Part shown: positions 55,434 to 64,000 of the stretch, piece by piece
How the letters are laid out: every line of letters begins with the position of its first letter
How positions within the stretch are numbered: the stretch's first letter is position 1
DNA from: Myxococcales bacterium
Lineage (GTDB): Bacteria > Myxococcota_A > Polyangia > Palsa-1104 > JAEUJZ01
Direction of reading: 5' to 3'
DNA length: 64,000 nt
Assembly: GCA_016794505.1 (NCBI GenBank)
Contig: JAEUJZ010000014.1
Coordinates: 1-64,000, forward strand
The notes under the pieces: generated by a model
Database searches by the model: none
Told to the model about the DNA's origin: nothing
Seen by the model: the letters and a program-made list of their open reading frames with translations, nothing else
Translations under genes and position numbers: made by a program

Positions 55434-56716
55434 TCTGGGTTCCCCTCACCATCGCCGCGATCTGTCTGGTTCTAGAGGCGTTCTTTTCCAGCAGCGAGAT
55501 CGCCGTGGTCAGCGCCGACCGCGCCCACATTCGCAAGATGGCCGAAGCCGGCAACCGCGGCGCTCGCTATGTCGAGCACTTTTACAGCCAGCCGCATCGC
55601 CTGCTGTCGACGACGCTCCTTGGCACGCAGCTATCGGTGGTGACGTCGACCGTCGTCATCACGCTGTGGCTGTATCGCTATGACCGCGCCCACGTCGAGC
55701 TGTACCTGATGCTGGGGCTGACGCCGATCATCGTCACGTTCGGCGAGATCGTCCCCAAAGCCATCGTCCGTCAGCACGCCAACCGCTTGGCACCTGGCAT
55801 GGCGCTGTTCCTGTTTGCGGCGATGCAGATCCTGCGCCCGGCCGTGTCGCTGTTGTCGGCGCTGGCCGCCTGGACGCAGCAGCGCTTGGGCATCGAGCTG
55901 CATCAGCCGCTGGTCACCCGCGAAGAGATCGAGACCCTGGTCAACACCCCCGCGGCCGTCAGCGCCGACGATACGCAGGGCGCTCCGCCACCAGCCAGCG
56001 ATGTCACCGAAGGCGAGCGTTCGATGATCTCGCGCATCTTGGATCTGTCGGATGCCACCGTCGAAAAAGTCATGGTGCCGCTGTCCGATGTCACCGCGCT
56101 TTCGGCCAGCGCCCGCGTGCAAGACATCGCCCGCGAGATCGCCGACAAGAAGTACAGTCGCATCCCGATTTATCGCGAGCGACTCGATCAGATCGTCGGG
56201 GTCGTCCACGCCTTTGACGTGCTGAAAGCGACGCGCGACAGCACCACCGCCGCCGAGCTGATGCGCCCGCCGATCTATGTCCCCGAGTCGACCAAAGCCA
56301 TGGAGCTGTTCACGCGGCTCGAACGGGCCCGCCAAGGCATGGCCGTCGTCGTCGACGAATACGGTGGCGCGGTCGGCGTCGTGACCATGGAAGACATCCT
56401 GGAAGAGGTCGTCGGCGAGATCGAAGACGAGCACGACGAGGCTCCGCAGCTTTACAGCCGCGAAAAAGACGGCAGCTACCGCGTCAAGGCCCGCATCGCC
56501 ATCTCGCAGCTCAATCGCGACCTGGGCAAAGAGCTTGCCGCCGAGCTTCCCGAGTCCGATGACTATGAGTCGCTGGCCGGGCTGATCTTGGACCGCCTGC
56601 GCCACATCCCGCGTCCCGGCGAGTCGCTGCGCCTCGGTGGCATCCAGATCGAGATCGTCACGTCGAGCGAGCGCCGCATCGAAGAGTGCATCCTGCGCCC
56701 GCAGAAAAAGCGCTGA
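55430..56716 (+). CDS. CNNM/CorC-family protein (second of tandem pair)
   Basis: The 428 residues have the same architecture as the upstream protein and keep the C-terminal CorC domain: DUF21 membrane domain ([40 protein letters not shown]), CBS pair ([68 protein letters not shown]) and the CorC/HlyC transporter-associated domain with the pattern [20 protein letters not shown] and [20 protein letters not shown]. The ATG overlaps the previous stop by one base (ATGA). The pair probably acts together, perhaps as a hetero-oligomer. Cation specificity is unknown. Confidence 0.94.
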   Translation: MIWVPLTIAAICLVLEAFFSSSEIAVVSADRAHIRKMAEAGNRGARYVEHFYSQPHRLLSTTLLGTQLSVVTSTVVITLWLYRYDRAHVELYLMLGLTPIIVTFGEIVPKAIVRQHANRLAPGMALFLFAAMQILRPAVSLLSALAAWTQQRLGIELHQPLVTREEIETLVNTPAAVSADDTQGAPPPASDVTEGERSMISRILDLSDATVEKVMVPLSDVTALSASARVQDIAREIADKKYSRIPIYRERLDQIVGVVHAFDVLKATRDSTTAAELMRPPIYVPESTKAMELFTRLERARQGMAVVVDEYGGAVGVVTMEDILEEVVGEIEDEHDEAPQLYSREKDGSYRVKARIAISQLNRDLGKELAAELPESDDYESLAGLILDRLRHIPRPGESLRLGGIQIEIVTSSERRIEECILRPQKKR

Positions 56717-56904
56717 GCCCGCTGTTTTGCAGATCGGACCAACGCGGCTGTTCGGCCACCTTGCAGGTCTGCCGTCGGGCAGCTGGGGCCGTTGGCCGGC
56801 AAGCCTGGCGATCGAATCCGGTCGAGCCCAGTGTTTGCCCCCGCATTCGGCCGAATGAAACCGCCCCATAGGTTTTGCGCCGCGACCGTGATAGGCATAG
56901 CAGG

Positions 56905-58085
56905 ATGTCTTGGCGAGGCAGCCAAGGGCTCCAACCGAGTGACCAGCGCCCTCTTTCGCAGCACCGAGCTTGCGTTCTGTGCAGCGGGCTTGTGGCTGCG
57001 CTGTGGGGTCTTCCGTCGCTGAGCCAGGCACAGCCAAGCCGCCAAGCACCGCGTCCTGAGTCCCGTCCCGAGGGCAAAGTCGAGCAGAAGCCCGAACAAA
57101 AGCCCGAACAAAAGCTGGCACGGGCCAAGCTTGCGTATCTGCGCGGGGACTATGGCGCGGCCGTTCTGCTCTTGCGCCCGCTTCTGTATCCCGAGACGCT
57201 GCTTGCCGTCGAGGATCAGGTGATCCTGGCGCACAAGCTCTTGGCGATCAGCGCATTTTTTGAACACGACGAAGCCGCGGCCGAGCAAGAGTTCAACCTG
57301 CTTTTGTCGCTGCGGCCCGACTTTGCCCTGGACCCGGTCGTCGATCCGCTGCAGGTGGTGGCGTTTCTGGATGACATTCGGCGCCGCAATACCGAGCGCC
57401 TGCAAGAGATCCGTCGGCGCCAAGCCGAAGAAGAACAGCGACGGCGTACTGAAGCCGAGGCGCTGCAAAAACAGGCAGAGCTTCTGGCCGCTCAGCGCAC
57501 GCGACGCATCTATATCGAGCGTGTCGTGCATCGCCGCTTCAGCGTCGTCGATCTGGTGCCGTTCGGAGTGCCGCAGCTCTTGGCCAAGCGACGGGCCGTC
57601 GGGGCCTCGCTGCTGCTCGGGCAAGTGCTCAGCGGCAGCGGCTCGCTGGCCACCTGGCTGTCCGTGCGCCTTTTGTACCCCGAAGGCCGCGTGCCCAACG
57701 GACAGCTCAAGACCGCGCAGGCCCTGACGGGCGTGTATCTGGGGACGGGCGCTCTGTTCTGGGGCCTGGTGTTGACCGGGCTTATCGACGCGCTGGTTCA
57801 CGCCCGCACCATCGTCGAGGTGCGCGAGCTTTCGGCGCCGCCCGCAGATCTGCCGGCCACCACACCGGGGACGTCCCCCGCGCAGCCTGCGGCCCCGCAG
57901 TCGCTGTTTTTTCCGGCTCGCTCGCCCGAACGCACGACGGCGATGCTGCACATTGAGCCGCAGATCGTGATCGCCCCGGAAGCGTCCCCTGTGCTGCAGC
58001 CCTCGCTTCGTATGGGCCTGCCTGCGACGACCAGCGAGAGCACGGTCTCGGGACTGTTTCTTGCCGGACTGCGCGGGAGCTTCTG

Positions 58086-58086
<1 letters not shown>
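56905..58086 (+). CDS. Membrane protein with TPR-like and coiled-coil segments; unknown function
   Basis: The 393 residues have a signal-like hydrophobic stretch (CVLCSGLVAALWGLPSLSQAQ), a short EQKP repeat (12 bp at DNA level), a TPR-like stretch (KLAYLRGDYGAAVLLLRPLLYPETLL), a charged coiled coil (RRRNTERLQEIRRRQAEEEQRR) and two later hydrophobic segments (GASLLLGQVLSGSGSLATWLS, YLGTGALFWGLVLTGLIDALV). No family is recognised. The start is not sure: ATG 56905 is used. Its stop TGA overlaps the ATG of the sigma54 activator (TGATG), so the two are co-translated. Confidence 0.6.
57081..57114 (+). repeat. 12-bp short tandem repeat (EQKP)
   Basis: GAGCAGAAGCCC and then GAACAAAAGCCC units encode EQKPEQKPEQK in frame. 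Confidence 0.75.
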
Positions 58087-60056
<1,970 letters not shown>

Positions 60057-60090
60057 GTGCGCAGGCGCAAACCGCGTCGCTTCTTCGTGG

Positions 60091-60096
60091 TATGTA
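60091..60096 (+). promoter_or_regulatory. Possible -10 box upstream of the monooxygenase gene
   Basis: TATGTA is followed by six bases and ATG 60103. Spacing fits the leaderless set, but the final T is missing. Confidence 0.3.
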
Positions 60097-60102
60097 GCGG
60101 GC

Positions 60103-61488
60103 ATGGGACGACTCAACGGCCGGGTCTGCGTCATCGGTGCTGGCTCTAGCGGCATCACTGCCTGCAAAGCGCTGCACCAAGCCGGCTTGCCGTTTGACTG
60201 CTTCGAGATCAGCGACCGCATCGGCGGCAACTGGGTGTTTGAAAACAAGAACGGCATGTCGGCGGCGTACCGCTCGCTGCACATCAACACATCGCGCGAC
60301 CGCATGGCGTACAGCGACTTTCCCATGCCCGCGCACTATCCCGACTTTCCGCATCACAGCCTGATCGCGCAGTACTTCGAAGCGTATGTCGATCACTTCG
60401 GCTTTCGATCCAAGCTGACGTTCAACACGCGCGTCGATCACGTCGCAAAGCTGGGCCCACGCCGCTTTGCCGTCACCACGCGTCCGCGCCATGACGACGG
60501 CAGCGTTGGCGAGCCCCTGGTACGCGAGTACGGCGCGGTGCTGGTCGCCAACGGCCATCACTGGGATCCGCGCTTCCCCACGCCGCCGTTTCCCGGCACG
60601 TTTCACGGCACGACCTTGCACGCGCATCACTACATCGACAACCAGCCTTTTTCTGGCAAGCGCGTGCTGGTCGTGGGCATGGGCAACAGCGCCATGGACA
60701 TCGCTGTCGAGTGCAGCCAGGTCGCGGCGCGCGTGGTTCTTTCCAGCCGACGCGGCGCGCACATCGTGCCCAAGTACCTGTTCGGTCGGCCGCTTGACAC
60801 CTGGATGACGTCGCCACACTGGCCGCCTTGGATCAAAGAGCGCGTCGGCATGCTTCTTTACAAGCTTGCGGTCGGCGATCTGCGCCGCTATGGCCTGCCA
60901 CAGCCTGCGCATCGACCGATGCAGGCGCACCCGACGATCTCGTCGGACATTTTCTTGCGCATGGGCAGCGGCGACATCGTGTACAAGCCCAACATCCGCA
61001 GCTTGTGTGGCGAGCAGGTTGAGTTCGTCGATGGCAGTCGGCAAGACATCGACGTGATGATTTACTGCACCGGCTACAACGTGACGTTTCCCTTCTTCGC
61101 GCCGGACTTCATCTCGGCCACGGACAACGAGCTGCCACTGTTTCGCCGCGTGTTTCATCCCGACATCGACGGCGTGTACTTCATCGGCCTGCTGCAACCA
61201 CTCGGCGCGATCATGCCGCTTGCCGAAGCGCAGAGCGTCTGGGTCTGCGAGTACCTGCAGGGCACCTACGATCTGCCTGAGAACGCCGCGATGCGCGCCG
61301 ACATCGCAGCCGAAATCGCGGCCATGCGTCGACGCTACGTCGCCTCTGCGCGCCATACCATGCAGGTGGACTTCGATCAGTACCTGCATGCGCTCAAGCG
61401 CGAGTGCGAGCGCGGACGCAGACGAGCCGCGACGCGCAGTCACGCTCAGCCGACGACGTCCCATTCCACCTCGACTTCTCGCCCATGA
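60103..61488 (+). CDS. Flavin-containing monooxygenase
   Basis: The 461 residues have an FAD-binding motif GAGSSG at ~13 in VCVIGAGSSGITACKAL, the FMO signature FHGTTLHAHHY (F-x-G-x3-H-x3-Y), and an NADPH-binding GMGNSA in VLVVGMGNSAMDIAVECS, then a C-terminal region with FxGF-like FIGLLQPLGAIMPLAEAQ. FMOs insert oxygen into nitrogen, sulfur or carbonyl substrates. The last codons overlap the next gene's start (ATGA), so the product may act with the squalene/phytoene synthase; a role in terpene or lipid oxidation is conjecture. Confidence 0.9.
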   Translation: MGRLNGRVCVIGAGSSGITACKALHQAGLPFDCFEISDRIGGNWVFENKNGMSAAYRSLHINTSRDRMAYSDFPMPAHYPDFPHHSLIAQYFEAYVDHFGFRSKLTFNTRVDHVAKLGPRRFAVTTRPRHDDGSVGEPLVREYGAVLVANGHHWDPRFPTPPFPGTFHGTTLHAHHYIDNQPFSGKRVLVVGMGNSAMDIAVECSQVAARVVLSSRRGAHIVPKYLFGRPLDTWMTSPHWPPWIKERVGMLLYKLAVGDLRRYGLPQPAHRPMQAHPTISSDIFLRMGSGDIVYKPNIRSLCGEQVEFVDGSRQDIDVMIYCTGYNVTFPFFAPDFISATDNELPLFRRVFHPDIDGVYFIGLLQPLGAIMPLAEAQSVWVCEYLQGTYDLPENAAMRADIAAEIAAMRRRYVASARHTMQVDFDQYLHALKRECERGRRRAATRSHAQPTTSHSTSTSRP

Positions 61489-62606
61489 ACCAGCTAGCTG
61501 TCGTGTCTTCTTCGCAGCCAAGCGCGCTCTTGCCGCGCGGCGAATTTTCGCTGAGCCCGTCTGATCTGCGCGCCTGCCGCGCACTGATCCAGCGTCACTC
61601 GCGCAGCTTTTATGTTTCGTCCCTGCTTCTGCCCAAGCAGAAGCGGCAGCAGGCCTGGGCGCTGTACGCCTTTTGTCGCCACGCAGACGATACGGTCGAC
61701 GGCGAAAATGATGGCCAAGGCACCGTCGCTGCCGATGCAGAAAGCAGCCCGCAGGTGTTGCTTTCGCGCGTGCAGTCCCTGCGCACGCGCTTGCGTGCGG
61801 TGTATGAAAACGATCGCCGCGTGCTCGATGATGAAGACCGCTCGGTCGAGCGAGCCTTCGCTGCAGTGGTCGCCCACACGGGCCTGCCGCGAGGCGTGCC
61901 CGAGCACCTGCTCGCCGGCATGGAAATGGATGCGCGCGGACAGCAATACGGCTCGTGGGACGACCTGCTTTTGTACTGCTTCAACGTCGCGGCCACCGTC
62001 GGGCTGATGATGACCTATGTCCTGGGTCACCGCATGCAGGGGACGATGCCAGGCACACAGGGCGAGGCATCCCGCACTGCCGAAGTCTATCTGCGCGCCT
62101 GTGATTTAGGCGTCGCGATGCAGCTCACCAACATCGCTCGCGACGTCGGCGAAGATGCCCGGCGCGGTCGCGTGTATCTGCCCGATGAGCTTCTGTCTCG
62201 GCATGGCCTGCGCACCGACGTCATCCTCAAGCTGGCTGAGCGCGGTGGCCCTGCCCCGCCCGCGCTGCGACGAGCGATCGCCGATCTTTTGGCTCGCGCT
62301 GATCAGCACTATGCAGCAGCCCGCCAAGGCATCCCCATGCTGCAGCCTGGCGGACAGCTAGCGATTCGCGCAGCCGAGAGCATCTATCGCGGCATCGGCG
62401 AGCGCCTGCGCAAGGCCGGCTGCGATCCGCTCTCGGGTCGCGCCCGCGTCTCGGGAATGGGCAAGCTCTCGCGCATGGTGGGCGTGTGGTCGATGAGCTT
62501 TCTGCCCAGCACGCAGCGCATCCCGACGCAGCAGACCCACGGCCCAGCCGATGATCTGCTGCGCGAGCTGTGTCGCGATGCCGGCGTCGACGTCGACGTC
62601 GACTAG
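61485..62606 (+). CDS. Squalene/phytoene synthase family protein
   Basis: The 373 residues have the expected head-to-head isoprenyl-diphosphate synthase features: the start HSRSFYVSSLLLPKQKRQ, the first Asp-rich CRHADDTVDG, and the second NIARDVGEDARRGRVYLP, with YCFNVAATVGLMM. The products could be phytoene, squalene or dehydrosqualene; no desaturase or cyclase is adjacent in this window. The C-terminus is DVDVD. ATG 61485 is preferred over in-frame codons inside the monooxygenase gene. Confidence 0.92.
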   Translation: MNQLAVVSSSQPSALLPRGEFSLSPSDLRACRALIQRHSRSFYVSSLLLPKQKRQQAWALYAFCRHADDTVDGENDGQGTVAADAESSPQVLLSRVQSLRTRLRAVYENDRRVLDDEDRSVERAFAAVVAHTGLPRGVPEHLLAGMEMDARGQQYGSWDDLLLYCFNVAATVGLMMTYVLGHRMQGTMPGTQGEASRTAEVYLRACDLGVAMQLTNIARDVGEDARRGRVYLPDELLSRHGLRTDVILKLAERGGPAPPALRRAIADLLARADQHYAAARQGIPMLQPGGQLAIRAAESIYRGIGERLRKAGCDPLSGRARVSGMGKLSRMVGVWSMSFLPSTQRIPTQQTHGPADDLLRELCRDAGVDVDVD

Positions 62607-62620
62607 AGCGATCTGCGGGA

Positions 62621-63130
62621 CTATTCCGAGAACTGCTGCAGAACGCTCGATGGCGGCCAGCTCTGCTGCGACATCGACACGATGCGCAGGCTGCGGAACA
62701 GCGCCATCGCCTGCGGCGCGTACTTGCGTCCGGCTTTTTCCGTGTACCACATGAACACCGCGACGGCAGCGCGAGCCGTGACCTCGGCATCTTGCGGCAC
62801 GAACACAGTCACCAGCTGACCCGCTGCGATCTTCGGCTCGCCATGCCAGCCAACGATGCGCACCAAGAACAAGCGGCCATGGATCGACTGCAGCTGCTCG
62901 GGCGGTGAGCGGCGCACCACGCGAAACAGCGGCTGCTGCGACAACACCTCGTCGACCAGCGCTTCGGGCGGCAGGATCTTGTTCGGCTGATAGTAAAGCG
63001 GCCGCGTGCCGATGATCAGACACGCATCCAGCTCGCCCGGTGGCACCACGCGCGCTGCGCCGCTGTCGTCGTTTTCCCCGCTCGTCACCGTCCATCCCGC
63101 CGGACAGTCAAACGCAACGTTCAAGCCCAT
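62621..63130 (-). CDS. Hypothetical protein
   Basis: A 169-residue soluble-looking protein without signal peptide. Visible features are the N-terminal VAFDCPAGWTV, an LIIGTRPLYYQP segment, and the C-terminal AVFMWYTEKAGRKYAPQAMALFRSLR. It reads as a compact alpha/beta protein, perhaps similar to stress-type small domains, but I recognise no family. The start is the ATG at 63130, with AGGGAG upstream on the minus strand. It follows the 63173-63754 gene after 42 bases and may be co-transcribed. Confidence 0.62.
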   Translation of the reverse strand: MGLNVAFDCPAGWTVTSGENDDSGAARVVPPGELDACLIIGTRPLYYQPNKILPPEALVDEVLSQQPLFRVVRRSPPEQLQSIHGRLFLVRIVGWHGEPKIAAGQLVTVFVPQDAEVTARAAVAVFMWYTEKAGRKYAPQAMALFRSLRIVSMSQQSWPPSSVLQQFSE

Positions 63131-63172
63131 GTGCCTGGCTCCCTGTGCATGCGTCGATCCGCGGCCCTGCCA

Positions 63173-63754
63173 CTATTGCCGACGAATCTTGTAGATGTCT
63201 TTGACCCCCTGGCCGAGCCAGGTCATGTGTCCCTGTGCCCGCTTGCCGGCTTCGGCCAGTTGATTGCCCAAGCCGCTGCCCAGCGAGTTGCTGAGGTTTC
63301 CAACCGCCGCCATCGCCGAGCTCATCGAGTCCGTCTGAGCCATGTCGCGCACGCCACCGCCGGCATTGCCCAGCGCGCTCTTGGTGCCTGCGAGGTTGCC
63401 GCCTGCGACGGAGTTGCGGCTGAGGTCGAGGTTATAGCGATGGACATCGCTGGACTGCGGCTCGTTGTGCAGTGGGCTGCGCAACAGGCTCATAAGTCCC
63501 GTCGGAGAGTCCACCGGATCGAGGCCCGGCATCCCCTGGCGCGCCATCCCAACCAGCGTGGCCATGGCCAAGAGGCCTTCGTGTGGACCCGCCCCCTGAT
63601 CCTGCTTTGCCGACGGCTGCTTCGCCGCCATCATCCCAGCTAGGCCAGCTTGCTGGCCTTCTTTTCCTTCATCTTCGCCGTGCTGCGCAAAACCCAGAGG
63701 CGGCCCGTCATCGAGCTGCTCTGGCGGATTTTCTGCAAAGTCTATGTCAGACAT
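63173..63754 (-). CDS. Hypothetical protein, Gly/Ala/Ser-rich
   Basis: The 193 residues have an acidic, Gln/Gly-rich N-terminal half (DIDFAENPPEQLDDGPP, AGPHEGLLAMATLVGMA) and a flexible Gly/Ser/Asn-rich C-terminal half (GGNLAGTKSALGNAGGG, AAVGNLSNSLGSGLGNQL). No signal peptide or membrane segment and no recognised domain. The style suggests a structural or secreted-without-signal protein. ATG 63754 has GGGAG upstream on the minus strand. The gene precedes the 62621-63130 gene in transcription order. Confidence 0.6.
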   Translation of the reverse strand: MSDIDFAENPPEQLDDGPPLGFAQHGEDEGKEGQQAGLAGMMAAKQPSAKQDQGAGPHEGLLAMATLVGMARQGMPGLDPVDSPTGLMSLLRSPLHNEPQSSDVHRYNLDLSRNSVAGGNLAGTKSALGNAGGGVRDMAQTDSMSSAMAAVGNLSNSLGSGLGNQLAEAGKRAQGHMTWLGQGVKDIYKIRRQ

Positions 63755-63869
63755 CGTGAACTCCCAGCTACTGCGTTAGGGAGGCAAACAAGACGGAAGA
63801 AATGCGCGTCTAGTGTATCACGCGTCGACCAGCTCGGTCGACACGCTCAGGCGACCCGCGGTGACCCGC

Positions 63870-63999
63870 TCAGTCGATGAGGTAGGGAAAGAGCACGCCG
63901 CCGAGATACACATCTTCGGCGGGACGCTGCGGTGGCGTCGGCAGCTCAGCCGGGTCGGTGTGGCTCGCCGGTTCTTGCGTTCCTGCTGCAGCGGGCTCC
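63870..63999 (-). CDS. C-terminal end of a gene running off the right edge
   Basis: On the minus strand an open frame enters from the right edge and ends at TGA (63870-63872), giving about 42 visible residues ending in VYLGGVLFPYLID. The Pro/Ala/Thr-rich stretch before it looks like a linker. Codon composition fits the neighbours, but the short length makes this tentative. Confidence 0.4.
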   Translation of the reverse strand, partial: EPAAAGTQEPASHTDPAELPTPPQRPAEDVYLGGVLFPYLID

Positions 64000-64000
64000 G

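Noticed and set aside
55631..57951. Two long minus-strand frames opposite the CNNM genes and the following membrane protein gene
   Set aside because: Antisense shadows; the plus-strand genes have domains, overlaps and starts that agree.

Overview
The window is a GC-rich (visibly well above 60 %), gene-dense bacterial chromosome segment. The gene content points to a myxobacterium-like Deltaproteobacterium (Myxococcota): eukaryotic-like Ser/Thr kinases, several FHA proteins, an FHA-GAF sigma54 activator, many lipoproteins, an ECF sigma cassette and a GTP-type PEP carboxykinase. The placement is inferred from gene content only; no rRNA is present. I found no tRNA, rRNA, IS element or CRISPR array.

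Layout. 1-2.2 kb: the 3' part of a polymorphic toxin gene ending in a CdiA-type RNase A-like domain, its overlapping immunity gene, then a non-coding array of 42-bp repeats. 2.2-8 kb: metK, a large IPT/kelch lipoprotein and a PAP2 phosphatase. 8.1-13.3 kb: larB-larC (nickel-pincer cofactor) with a TonB-dependent receptor in the same run, converging on ndk. 13.5-18 kb: a WD40-like lipoprotein divergent from thiC. 18-25.2 kb: PBP1A, overlapped by a long FHA-kinase-pseudokinase gene, then a STAS-like protein. 25.2-31 kb (minus strand): a toroid protein with a CxxCH motif, and a run of FHA/TPR protein, Ser/Thr kinase and glyoxalase-II-like hydrolase. 31-40.3 kb: mepA, an alpha/beta hydrolase lipoprotein, a DsbA-like isomerase, gpmA, pckG, a DCC thiol oxidoreductase, a rhomboid-like membrane protein and small secreted proteins. 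40.4-48.3 kb: adenosine deaminase, a membrane-anchored subtilase, a secreted protein, an ECF sigma/membrane TPR/lipoprotein cassette and a beta-barrel protein. 48.3-54 kb: a KamA-type radical SAM enzyme, a spermidine-synthase-like protein, typA and a DNA methyltransferase-like gene. 54.1-62.6 kb: two overlapping CNNM/CorC genes, a TPR-like protein, an FHA-GAF-sigma54 activator, and a flavin monooxygenase overlapping a squalene/phytoene synthase gene. 62.6-64 kb: two unrecognised proteins and the tail of another gene.

Three themes stand out. First, phospho-signalling next to the cell envelope: PBP1A runs straight into a kinase fused to a clearly degenerate kinase. Second, translation starts fall into two classes: genes with a Shine-Dalgarno, and genes where a TAnnnT -10 box sits 6-7 bases before the start codon, which predicts leaderless mRNAs. 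Third, in-frame minisatellites recur inside proteins, the clearest being eleven HDHS units in LarC.
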